Below are positions 6,278 to 13,328 of a stretch of DNA of 13,915 nt, in pieces (within the stretch, counting starts at the first letter, position 1; the number at the start of each line of letters is the position of its first letter). This DNA is from Pseudomonadota bacterium (lineage in GTDB: Bacteria; CALINM01), in NCBI GenBank assembly GCA_026415985.1, contig JAOAGA010000026.1, positions 1-13,915 on the forward strand, read 5' to 3'. The position numbers and the translations under genes are program-made. Below the pieces are notes generated by a model. It ran no database searches, had not been told where the DNA came from, and saw only the letters and a program-made list of their open reading frames with translations.

Positions 6278-7191
6278 TTTTCCTCACCTTTTATTTTTAT
6301 TCTCTTGTTCTCAAACAAATTTTTCAAAATCCAGATACCTTCTTTTAAATCCAACGGATAGAGAGATAACAGTTCTAAGATGTTTACCTCTTCTTTTGTT
6401 AAGTTAAATTTTGAGCTTAAAGACTTATCCATTATGATTATAACTGAGTTTTCTTCAAACTCCGGCTGTATATCTCTCTTGAGCTCGTCAATATAAGAAA
6501 GACAATCCAAAAGCACATCTGAAATCCTAAACCCCTTAACATCTTTCACTGCAAAATCAAAATCTACCTCAAACTTCCCATAGTTAAACAACAAAATACG
6601 TCTGAGGGCATCCAAACCAAGAAAATTTTTATATCTGATATCGGCGAAGCTACCATTTGCTATATCAATCTCACCATCAATATCTAATAACCTAACCTTA
6701 CCTTTTTTCTTATTGATATCAAAAAACTGTAAAAGGTCAACAAGAGTAAATCTGGCAAGATCCCCTTTTAGTAAATCGTCTTCTTTTATTTCCTTTGCCC
6801 CGGTGTTCTTTTCATATCTTCTCAAAACTGCCCTGACCCTTGCCAAAACCTCAGCCTTCTGAAAAGGCTTGGTTATGTAATCATCAGCACCCTCTTCCAA
6901 ACCCTTTATCTTGTAATTTATATGATCGTGGGAAGTAAGTAAAATGACACCCGTATTATTGAAAAGAACATTATTTCTGATTTTTTTCAAGACGTCAAAA
7001 CCATTCATCTCTGGCATATTCAAGTCTAACAATATAACATCCGGATTGATTGAAGAAAGGTCATTTAATGCCTCCACCGGATTTTGATTGTAGCTTACCT
7101 CAAAATCAGATAGCTTAAGATAGTCGGAGAGAATCTCAATAACGGACACATCATCGTCTATTATGTGTATTTTTTTTGTCTGCTCCTTCAT
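6274..7191 (-). CDS. REC-DUF4388 (PATAN/PatA-type) response regulator
   Basis: This 305-residue protein has a receiver at about 6-125 with Asp12/Asp13, phospho-acceptor Asp56 (LLDLNMPE), Thr86 and Lys108 (ITKPF). Residues 141-212 match the DUF4388/PATAN pattern: LKGDLARFTLVDLLQFFDINKK, then KVRLLD, and a strand/helix segment LGLDALRRILLFNYGKFEVDF. That domain occurs in PatA of cyanobacteria and in many delta-proteobacterial regulators, and mediates protein interactions rather than DNA binding. The tail (about 222-303) is an unassigned, mainly helical region. The gene overlaps the kinase gene by 4 bases (ATGA) and the ParA gene by 4 bases. The upstream PAS kinase is the likely phosphodonor, and the output may act on the ParA or roadblock proteins. 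Confidence 0.88.
   Translation of the reverse strand: MKEQTKKIHIIDDDVSVIEILSDYLKLSDFEVSYNQNPVEALNDLSSINPDVILLDLNMPEMNGFDVLKKIRNNVLFNNTGVILLTSHDHINYKIKGLEEGADDYITKPFQKAEVLARVRAVLRRYEKNTGAKEIKEDDLLKGDLARFTLVDLLQFFDINKKKGKVRLLDIDGEIDIANGSFADIRYKNFLGLDALRRILLFNYGKFEVDFDFAVKDVKGFRISDVLLDCLSYIDELKRDIQPEFEENSVIIIMDKSLSSKFNLTKEEVNILELLSLYPLDLKEGIWILKNLFENKRIKIKGEEK
6282..6288 (-). promoter_or_regulatory. Strong ribosome binding site for the GTG start of the ParA gene
   Basis: GGTGAGG (minus strand, 6288-6282) sits four bases before the GTG at 6277, within the end of the upstream coding sequence. It confirms the non-ATG start and shows translational coupling. Confidence 0.65.
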
Positions 7192-8906
7192 AATTTTTCC
7201 AAACCGAGTCCCTGAATTTCATCTTCTTTTATGATAATATTTGCAAAATCATATCTTTTGCCTTCAGAAGATATGAGCACAATCTTAAGTTTATCATCAT
7301 TCAGATTTTTTAAAAAGTCCTCTATCTCTTTATCAAGGTATTGGCCATAAACAAATATATAATCCGGCTTTTCCAAACCATAGATTCTTTTCAACTCATA
7401 GAGGTTTTTAGTTATGTAAACATTGATACCGAATGATTTCAGCCTTTCCTGAAGAGTGTTTATAATACTGTTAGAGGGGTCAAAAATTACAGCTGATAAA
7501 GCATTGGGAACTCTGTTGGCATCCTTATATATTATTAATGAAAAGACATTTCCGCGTCTGTCATCTCTTTCTTTAATCTCAAGTTTCCATTTATGAAGAG
7601 AGATATATTTCTGAGTAATATATAACCCAAGACCAAAACTGTTTTTTGTTTTAAAGTCAGAGTAAAAGGGTTCAAAAATTTTTTCCCGATCTTGTTTGCT
7701 AATGACATTGCCTTCATCTTTAAAATTTATAAAAATAACATCATCAGAATTGATATATTCTACGGAAACTGTCCCACCTTCAGGAGTATGTTTTATCGAG
7801 TTTTCAAGAATATTATTTATAATCTCTTCAGTTTTTATAACATCACAACCAATAGGCTCATCCTCTCCAAAGGTAATAAATTTTATCTTTACATTTTTTT
7901 TAATAGCCATTGCTTCAAAGCACCTGATACTGTCTGATAGAAGATAATAGATATGACATCTGGAAATCTTTAAAATATCTAAATTTTGCTCCACCTTAGC
8001 CAGAGTTATTGTTTCTTTAATAAAGTTACTCATAGAAAAGGCAATCTGCAATGATCTTTCCAGATAGTCTTTATAGTTCTCCCTGTTTTTGGCAAGCTCA
8101 AGATAATTTATAATCGAGTTTAAAGGGCCTTTCAGATCATGAGAGATTATGCTTAACATATTGTAAAATTGCCTATAAAGATTTTTTAGTTCATCTTCTC
8201 TTGTTTCTGCTTTAGTTTCTGAATACTTTAACCTTGAGAGATTCATATGGGTTGCTACAAAACCCGCTATCTTCCCCCTGAAATCAAAAACGGTGGTTAT
8301 AAATGCAAAAACGGTCACTTCTCTGCCATCTTTTCTTCTGTTTATTACCTCACCGGAATAGTTCCCTATATTCTTATCAAGGATAGAGTTCCATATCTTT
8401 TTATAAACATCCGGTGACTGTCTGAAAGACTTAAGAATTCTTGGGTTTGTGCCTACGACCTCTTCGAGACTATAGCCATAGAAATCAAGAAAAGACCTGT
8501 TGGCATCCAAAATATTACCATCTATATCGGTGTAAAACATTGGAAGAATATTATTGATAAAGTTTTGATACAGAAATAATAGTTTGTTCCAGACACTTAT
8601 TCTTTCTGTAAGATCTTTAAAAAAACATCTAAGATACCTACCATCTTTGACAAATAATGACTCGAGGGTTGAACCGTTATTAGTTGTCAGATAGGCCCTG
8701 TCAAACTCCTTTCCTTCAAGACCATATATAACATCCATCAAAATTTTTTTTGAGTTATCCTCAAAACATGATAATAAATCACATTGGGGTATAAAAAATG
8801 CGCATTTATCCTCACAAACGTTTATTATTTCCAGTTTATCATTTACTATAATCATCTGCCATTTTTCCATCTCCATAACTATAGAAGACATCAGTTCTTT
8901 ATTCAT
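7188..8906 (-). CDS. Soluble PAS sensor histidine kinase with C-terminal pseudo-receiver
   Basis: This 572-residue cytoplasmic kinase starts from the ATG at 8906. An in-frame GTG at 8930 would add 8 residues, but only the ATG has a well-spaced Shine-Dalgarno sequence (TGAGGT). Order of parts: a short PAS-like region (about 12-100); a clear PAS/PAC (about 110-227: YTDIDGNILDANRSFLDFYGY and a PAC with RRKDGREVTVF); HisKA with SHDLKGPL (His256); an N box (NNILENSIKH, about 363-373); G1 changed to DEGNVI, so the second glycine of DxGxG is a valine; G2 SFGLGLYI; then a receiver-like tail (about 470-565). In the tail the phospho-acceptor position is a tyrosine (Tyr520 in PDYIFVYG), so it cannot be phosphorylated in the normal way. 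There are no TM segments. It overlaps the HD-GYP gene by 8 bases and the REC-DUF4388 gene by 4, and probably phosphorylates the latter. Confidence 0.87.
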   Translation of the reverse strand: MNKELMSSIVMEMEKWQMIIVNDKLEIINVCEDKCAFFIPQCDLLSCFEDNSKKILMDVIYGLEGKEFDRAYLTTNNGSTLESLFVKDGRYLRCFFKDLTERISVWNKLLFLYQNFINNILPMFYTDIDGNILDANRSFLDFYGYSLEEVVGTNPRILKSFRQSPDVYKKIWNSILDKNIGNYSGEVINRRKDGREVTVFAFITTVFDFRGKIAGFVATHMNLSRLKYSETKAETREDELKNLYRQFYNMLSIISHDLKGPLNSIINYLELAKNRENYKDYLERSLQIAFSMSNFIKETITLAKVEQNLDILKISRCHIYYLLSDSIRCFEAMAIKKNVKIKFITFGEDEPIGCDVIKTEEIINNILENSIKHTPEGGTVSVEYINSDDVIFINFKDEGNVISKQDREKIFEPFYSDFKTKNSFGLGLYITQKYISLHKWKLEIKERDDRRGNVFSLIIYKDANRVPNALSAVIFDPSNSIINTLQERLKSFGINVYITKNLYELKRIYGLEKPDYIFVYGQYLDKEIEDFLKNLNDDKLKIVLISSEGKRYDFANIIIKEDEIQGLGLEKL

Positions 8907-10152
8907 ATTGAACCTCACAGTAATACTCACGGGATATCTTATTAATCAACTCTCTTAGATCCTGTTTAATTTTTGATATCTTATCAACAAGTCCCCTGTC
9001 AAGTTTACCATTATTGGCGGAATCCATAAGTATTTCGATGGTCTCTTCGAGAGACAGTGCGGATCTGTAGGGCCTCTTTTCCAAAAAGCTTGCCAGTATA
9101 TCGCAAATCATGAGTATTTTTGAAGAAATTGATATCTCATCTCCTTTCAATGACCGGGGATAACCACTGCCATCTATCCTCTCATGATGATTTGAGGCTA
9201 TATCGGCAATCTCCTGAAAGTCTGAAATATTATTTAGTATTTTGCGGGTAAAGAAAGGATGAAGTGAGATTATCTCCCGCTCCTCTTTGTCAAGGGGCCC
9301 CCGCTTCTCAAGTATTTCCACAGGAACAAAAATTTTTCCCAGATCGTGTAAATAACCACTAATATATAAAAGATTTTTTTCATGCTCAGAGAGCCCTAAA
9401 TAATCACCTATCAAATAGGCTACCTTGGCAACAAAGACTGAATGACATTTTGTAAAACTCGAATGAGAATCAATTATCTCACCGAAGAACGGAACGGTTT
9501 CTTTCAGCTCAACCTCATCTAAGTATATGGGGTTAATGAAAAAGGTCCTGACAAGTGTTTTGAAATCCAAATCTCTTATAAAGAAAAGATTAAGCCAAAA
9601 CTCTTCATAGTTTTGTATCTTGTCAAGAAAAAGATCAGCAAGTTCAGGAGAAAAGTTTGTTCCCCTGTTGTTTTTAATTAAATCAATAACAGCCTTTTTC
9701 CCTTCCTTTATATCATAATAGTTACTGCAGTTTATGACAAAGTTTACCGATATCCTGTCGGATAAATTGATAATATGAGATATAACAGGAACTTCTCTAT
9801 CTAAAGATTTTGCGTTACTCCAGCTTAAGTGGTGAAAATTGATGGACTCTGCCAGATGGGATAGATATTTATATTTTTGAACAATTTTAGCTCCTGCCTG
9901 TTCATGGTCATAATATTTTTTAGGTATGGTTTCCAGAAAAGAGGTTACTTCTTTCTGCTTTAGCCTGACAACACCAATGTCATGCAAAAGTGCTGAAAGT
10001 AATACGTCCTCTGCCTTCAAACCATTGTTTTCCCATTTACTAAATATTGTAAGAGCGGTATAGGCAACCATCCTGCTGTGGAAATCAAACTTCGGATTTA
10101 TGCCATCAACCGCCCGGGTAATACTGAAAACAATCTCATTTAAGTTATACAT
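8899..10152 (-). CDS. Tandem HD / HD-GYP protein, probable c-di-GMP phosphodiesterase
   Basis: This 417-residue protein carries two HD domains. The first (about 20-180) has His25, His57-Asp58 (LLHDIG), His83, His107-His108 and Asp132 but no GYP motif. The second (about 225-400) is a full HD-GYP: His237, His269-Asp270 (LHDLGK), His298 (HPFF), HHERIDGSGYP (322-332), and Asp351. HD-GYP enzymes hydrolyse cyclic di-GMP to pGpG or GMP at a di- or tri-iron site. The first domain keeps most metal ligands but lacks the GYP loop that contacts substrate, so it may be regulatory or use another ligand. There is no TM segment or receiver. The gene begins 3 bases after the ODP gene ends, with no own Shine-Dalgarno sequence, which implies coupled translation and possible functional linkage to the diiron protein. 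Confidence 0.88.
   Translation of the reverse strand: MYNLNEIVFSITRAVDGINPKFDFHSRMVAYTALTIFSKWENNGLKAEDVLLSALLHDIGVVRLKQKEVTSFLETIPKKYYDHEQAGAKIVQKYKYLSHLAESINFHHLSWSNAKSLDREVPVISHIINLSDRISVNFVINCSNYYDIKEGKKAVIDLIKNNRGTNFSPELADLFLDKIQNYEEFWLNLFFIRDLDFKTLVRTFFINPIYLDEVELKETVPFFGEIIDSHSSFTKCHSVFVAKVAYLIGDYLGLSEHEKNLLYISGYLHDLGKIFVPVEILEKRGPLDKEEREIISLHPFFTRKILNNISDFQEIADIASNHHERIDGSGYPRSLKGDEISISSKILMICDILASFLEKRPYRSALSLEETIEILMDSANNGKLDRGLVDKISKIKQDLRELINKISREYYCEVQYE
8912..8917 (-). promoter_or_regulatory. Ribosome binding site fixing the PAS kinase start
   Basis: TGAGGT (minus strand, 8917-8912) lies five bases before the ATG at 8906, inside the last codons of the HD-GYP gene. It favours this ATG over the in-frame GTG at 8930, which has no comparable site. 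Confidence 0.6.
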
Positions 10153-10155
10153 AGT

Positions 10156-10905
10156 TTAAATTGCAAATGAGTATCCATGACCAATCAGATCTACACCACA
10201 TTCCAAATTATACAACCAATCGTAAAACTTGTTAACATTTTCTTTGCCCTTAATAATAGCTCCGTGTTGAGGAGCGATGGTTTCAATATCCAAACTTTTA
10301 ACCAAATCAACCCAGATTTTTAAAACCCTGTTTGACGCTATATAACGTTTGTGAAAACCTTCCATATACTTAACATGCTCTTCAAAATTATCCACGAAAA
10401 TTTTTTCGGGACCCAAGGATGCCCCTAAGTCGCCCGAATATAAAATTTTTGAAACGGGATCATAGACCTGAAAGTTTCCGGGGGAATGTAAGAAATGAGC
10501 AGGGATAAACTTTATCTCAACGCCACCTAAACTGACTGACCCTCCGCTATCGGGAATAGGAACAAGTCTGTCAACAAGATAGTCGTCTACTCCAAAATGT
10601 GGGATAAACCTTGTCCACAGGCCTGTAATATAAGCCTTTGCATCTGTTACCATTAGCCAGCCATTGGCAGCAGCGACAATATCCGGATCCTGATGTGAGA
10701 AAAATATATACTTAATCTTTCCTGTAGATATGATTTTTCCTATCTCTGACAAAAGTTTAGGATAAACCTTATGTCCGCCGGGGTCAAGTATCATAGCCTC
10801 ATCCTGATGGACTATTATGTGCTGGTTTGCCTGAACCATAGCCCCTGAGGTAAGCTCATTATACAAAATATTCTTGTGTTCACTATTTTCAAACAAAGAT
10901 AACAT
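10156..10905 (-). CDS. ODP-type diiron metallo-beta-lactamase-fold protein, standalone (no flavodoxin domain)
   Basis: This 249-residue protein matches the N-terminal diiron half of flavodiiron proteins (FprA/NorV). Likely ligands are His71, Asp73 and Asp75 in SHQDPDI, His140 (HFLHSPGN), Asp158 (YSGDLGA) and His214 (PQHGAII). The family consensus H-x-E-x-D-H is changed: the Glu is Asp73 and the following His is Ile76. The flavodoxin domain and any rubredoxin are absent, so electrons cannot come from an internal FMN as in O2/NO-reducing flavodiiron enzymes. Standalone proteins of this kind (oxygen-binding diiron proteins, ODP) have been linked to bacterial chemotaxis as O2/iron sensors in Treponema. 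A sensory role fits the surrounding signalling genes. AAGGAG precedes the ATG, and the upstream roadblock gene ends 13 bases away. A minor NO/O2 reductase with an external donor remains possible. Confidence 0.87.
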   Translation of the reverse strand: MLSLFENSEHKNILYNELTSGAMVQANQHIIVHQDEAMILDPGGHKVYPKLLSEIGKIISTGKIKYIFFSHQDPDIVAAANGWLMVTDAKAYITGLWTRFIPHFGVDDYLVDRLVPIPDSGGSVSLGGVEIKFIPAHFLHSPGNFQVYDPVSKILYSGDLGASLGPEKIFVDNFEEHVKYMEGFHKRYIASNRVLKIWVDLVKSLDIETIAPQHGAIIKGKENVNKFYDWLYNLECGVDLIGHGYSFAI

Positions 10906-10918
10906 AGGCTTCTCCTTT

Positions 10919-11287
10919 TTAACCGAGGATTTTCTTTACTTCTTCTGCGGTTCTCTGCATATCAAGAAAAAGCAGACCCAGCTTTGCCTCTTTCCTTGCC
11001 AGGGCAACTAATACCGCATGTGCACCCGCATGCATAAGCACTATAAAACCAAACTCACCTTTAACAAAAATCTGCTCCAACTTCCCTCTTTTCAGCTCAA
11101 GTCCTATCCTGTCTCCGATTGATAGCATTGCGGAACTCATCGCAGCAACCCTTCCTTCTTCAATCCCCTGCTGAAGGGCACTTGCAATAATAAGCCCATC
11201 TTCAGAAACTATTGCTGAACCTTCAATATCACCGGAACTTGAAAGTAACCCTTGCAGAGCCTTGTTTAACTCGTCTATTCTTGCCAT
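10919..11287 (-). CDS. Roadblock/LC7 (MglB-like) protein
   Basis: This 122-residue single-domain roadblock protein shows the family pattern: an N-terminal helix (LNKALQGLLSS), IEGSAIVSEDGLIIAS (21-36), the central helix GRVAAMSSAMLSIGDRIGLE, strands EQIFVKGEFGFIVLMHAG and AVLVALA, and a final helix. It resembles MglB-type proteins that act as activators or scaffolds for Ras-like GTPases in polarity and gliding systems. No MglA GTPase is present in the window. The alanine-rich helices are unlike the divergent roadblock protein at 4960-5502, so the two are not recent duplicates. It is the first gene of the minus-strand operon, with a strong Shine-Dalgarno sequence (GGAGGAG) and a good sigma-70-type promoter upstream. 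Confidence 0.9.
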   Translation of the reverse strand: MARIDELNKALQGLLSSSGDIEGSAIVSEDGLIIASALQQGIEEGRVAAMSSAMLSIGDRIGLELKRGKLEQIFVKGEFGFIVLMHAGAHAVLVALARKEAKLGLLFLDMQRTAEEVKKILG

Positions 11288-11317
11288 TTTCTCTCCTCCT
11301 TTTTTTTTCTATTTATA

Positions 11318-11346
11318 AAGATATCTTAGGTCCTATTTTCTGTCAA
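11318..11346 (-). promoter_or_regulatory. Sigma-70-type promoter of the signalling operon
   Basis: On the minus strand TTGACA (11346-11341) is followed after exactly 17 bases by TATCTT (11323-11318), about 30 bases ahead of the roadblock ATG. A small inverted repeat, TTAC-N6-GTAA (11348-11361), lies just upstream of the -35 and could be an operator half-site pair; that is weak. Confidence 0.65.
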
Positions 11347-11397
11347 GTTACCACCAAGTAAAAAGTTCAGGATATTAATAAGCCTACTCAAAAAAAT

Positions 11398-11425
11398 TTG
11401 ACAATTAAATTTTTAATGGCATAAT
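11398..11425 (+). promoter_or_regulatory. Sigma-70-type promoter of the bacterioferritin gene
   Basis: TTGACA (11398-11403) and CATAAT (11420-11425) are separated by 16 bases, 28 bases before the ATG. The spacer contains an inverted repeat ATTAAA-TT-TTTAAT (11404-11417). It may be an operator or just AT-rich sequence; it does not match a Fur or PerR consensus well. GGAGG (11442-11446) is the ribosome binding site. The promoter diverges from that of the signalling operon, with the two -35 boxes about 50 bases apart. Confidence 0.65.
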
Positions 11426-11453
11426 TTTAAATAAAAACAACGGAGGCGAAAAA

Positions 11454-11918
11454 ATGAAAGGAGATGCAAAAATTATAAAAACACTTAACTCACTATTATC
11501 AGATGAGCTTACCGCAATTAGTCAGTATATGGTTCATGCAGAGATGTGTGCCAACTGGGGTTACAAAAAATTACATGAACATTTTGAAAAAAGGGCATTT
11601 ACAGAAATGAAGCATGCAGAAAAACTTATTGAAAGAATACTATTCCTTGAAGGCAAACCAATCGTATCAAATTTGAAAGAGATGCATATCGGTAGTGAGG
11701 TTCAAAAACAGTTAAACAGCGATTACTCATTGGAACTTTCTGCTGTTAACGCATACAACGACGCGATAAAATTAGCAAGAGAGCTGAATGATAACGCCAC
11801 AGCAGAGATACTTACCAATATTCTAAATGATGAAGACAGACATGTAGATGAGATTGAACAGTTAAGAGACCAGATAAATCAGCTCGGGATTCAGATATTC
11901 CTTTCAACACAATTTTAA
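11454..11918 (+). CDS. bfr: Bacterioferritin
   Basis: This 154-residue protein has normal family length. The ferroxidase centre is complete at the standard positions: Glu18, Glu51, His54, Glu94, Glu127 and His130. Met52, the axial ligand of the heme b shared between subunits in bacterioferritins, is also present (FTEMKHAE). It should assemble into a 24-subunit cage that oxidises Fe(II) and stores it as ferric mineral, lowering Fenton chemistry. It has its own promoter and ribosome binding site and is followed after 17 bases by a UPF0173 hydrolase gene, probably co-transcribed. It diverges from the diiron/redox signalling operon, which hints at a shared response to iron or oxygen, though no common operator is obvious. 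Confidence 0.94.
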   Translation: MKGDAKIIKTLNSLLSDELTAISQYMVHAEMCANWGYKKLHEHFEKRAFTEMKHAEKLIERILFLEGKPIVSNLKEMHIGSEVQKQLNSDYSLELSAVNAYNDAIKLARELNDNATAEILTNILNDEDRHVDEIEQLRDQINQLGIQIFLSTQF

Positions 11919-11935
11919 AAACGCGGGGTGCAAAA

Positions 11936-12625
11936 ATGGTTAAAATAACCTACCATGGACATGCCTGTATAGAGCTAAATGATGGTGAATACGATATTAT
12001 TTTTGACCCATTCATCACTGGAAATCCTGTAACCAGGGCAAATCCGGAAGATATGAAACCTACCGCAATACTAATAAGTCATGGCCATGGTGATCATTTA
12101 GGAGATGCAATAGATATATCAAAAAGGACAGGGGCTTTAATCATAGCCCCCTTCGAACTGGCAGATTTTTGTCAGAAAAATGGTGCAGTCAATGTCCACC
12201 CTATGCATATAGGAGGCAGTTACAGTTTCAACTTTGGAAAAGTAAAGCTCACTCAGGCACTCCACGGATCAGCCTTTGTTACACCTGATGGCACTCACTA
12301 TACTGGTAACCCCTGTGGTTTTATCGTTAATTTTGGTGGTAAGTGCTTCTATTTCGCAGGAGACACGGGACTTTTCGGTGATATGAAAACTATCGGTGAG
12401 AACAATGATATAGATATAGCTTTTTTACCCATCGGTGATAACTTTACTATGGGACCGGAGGATGCCATTAAGGCTTCTAAATTACTTCAGGCTAAAACAG
12501 TGATACCCATTCATTATAATACATGGCCAATCATAGAACAGAATCCTTACGATTTCCAAAACAGGCTAAAGGAGATTGGTATTGAAAGCATTGTTATTCC
12601 GTTTAACAACTCAATTGAGGTCTGA
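11936..12625 (+). CDS. UPF0173 metal-dependent hydrolase (metallo-beta-lactamase fold)
   Basis: This 229-residue protein has the normal length for UPF0173. It starts MVKITYHGHACIEL, the usual opening of this family. Metal ligands are SHGHGDHLGD (His49, His51, Asp53, His54), His110 (ALHGSA), Asp143 (FAGDTGL) and His193 (PIHYNTWP). The fold binds two metals, usually zinc, and hydrolyses small substrates; the physiological substrate of UPF0173 is not established. It is unrelated in motif detail to the ODP-type protein on the other strand. It has a GC-rich ribosome binding region (CGGGGTG) in the 17-base gap after bacterioferritin. Co-transcription with bfr is likely but does not define its role. 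Confidence 0.9.
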   Translation: MVKITYHGHACIELNDGEYDIIFDPFITGNPVTRANPEDMKPTAILISHGHGDHLGDAIDISKRTGALIIAPFELADFCQKNGAVNVHPMHIGGSYSFNFGKVKLTQALHGSAFVTPDGTHYTGNPCGFIVNFGGKCFYFAGDTGLFGDMKTIGENNDIDIAFLPIGDNFTMGPEDAIKASKLLQAKTVIPIHYNTWPIIEQNPYDFQNRLKEIGIESIVIPFNNSIEV

Positions 12626-12710
12626 ATTTTTTTTAAATAAACTGACTCAGGCAAATTCATTATCCTTTACTCTCTTGATATTAGAAGAAGAAATAAAGTA
12701 AACTTATGGA

Positions 12711-13328
12711 ATGATTATTACCTTTGAAGGTATCGAAGGCTGTGGTAAATCTACTCAAATAGAAAAGTTTAAGGAAAGCCTTAAAAAACTAAAGCTTGAT
12801 TATGTAACTTTCAGAGAGCCGGGCGGGACAGAGTTATCTGAAGAGATAAGAGAGATTTTACTCAACAAAGATTTAGATATCTCTCCACTCTCTGAACTCT
12901 TACTCTTTGAATCTGCCAGGGCAGAACTTATAACAAAAAAAATATTACCTGAAATTGGGAAAAAAATCATTATTATCGACAGATTTATTGATTCCACAAC
13001 TGCATATCAAGGTTACGGAAGAGGAATTCCTATTGAGATAATATCAAAATTAAATGAGATAGTGGTTGGTGATATAAAAATTGACAGAACCTACCTTCTT
13101 GATGCGCCTATTGAAATTTTAGAAAAAAGAAACTCTCACAAAAAAAAGGACAGAATAGAGAGAGAAAGCTTTGATTTCCATAACAGAATCAGAATGGGTT
13201 TTCTCAAAATAGCTCAAAAAAACATTGATAGAGTTCTTATAATTGATGCGACGAAAAGCGTTGAGGAAATACAAAAAATAATTTTAGAGGATTTTTTGAA
13301 GATTTATGGATATTCAACCACAGGGTAA
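12711..13328 (+). CDS. tmk: Thymidylate kinase
   Basis: This 205-residue enzyme phosphorylates dTMP to dTDP with ATP, an essential step of dTTP synthesis in the cytoplasm. The P-loop is GIEGCGKST (7-15). The dTMP site is FREPGGT (34-40), DRF (90-92) and STTAYQGYGRG (95-105). The LID region is at about 140-152. The start is the ATG at 12711; an ATG five bases earlier opens only a two-codon frame whose TGA overlaps the true start (ATGGAATGA), and the Shine-Dalgarno sequence is weak. The gene overlaps holB by 23 bases, the common tmk-holB arrangement. The 85-base gap before it holds no clear promoter or GC-rich terminator. Confidence 0.95.
   Translation: MIITFEGIEGCGKSTQIEKFKESLKKLKLDYVTFREPGGTELSEEIREILLNKDLDISPLSELLLFESARAELITKKILPEIGKKIIIIDRFIDSTTAYQGYGRGIPIEIISKLNEIVVGDIKIDRTYLLDAPIEILEKRNSHKKKDRIERESFDFHNRIRMGFLKIAQKNIDRVLIIDATKSVEEIQKIILEDFLKIYGYSTTG

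Noticed and set aside
7535-7947. Short open frames on both strands within the PAS kinase gene
   Set aside because: All fall within the HATPase region of the kinase and show no domain, ribosome site or conserved pattern.
8907-8930. In-frame GTG at 8930 as start of the PAS kinase
   Set aside because: The ATG at 8906 has a well-placed TGAGGT and gives the short 8-base overlap typical of this operon; the GTG has no comparable site.
10156-10905. Full flavodiiron NO/O2 reductase
   Set aside because: The protein ends after the diiron domain at 249 residues; no flavodoxin or rubredoxin domain is fused or encoded next to it.
12800-12997. Minus-strand open frame inside tmk
   Set aside because: Opposite the dTMP-binding and DRF motifs of thymidylate kinase; Ser/Ile-rich low-complexity shadow.
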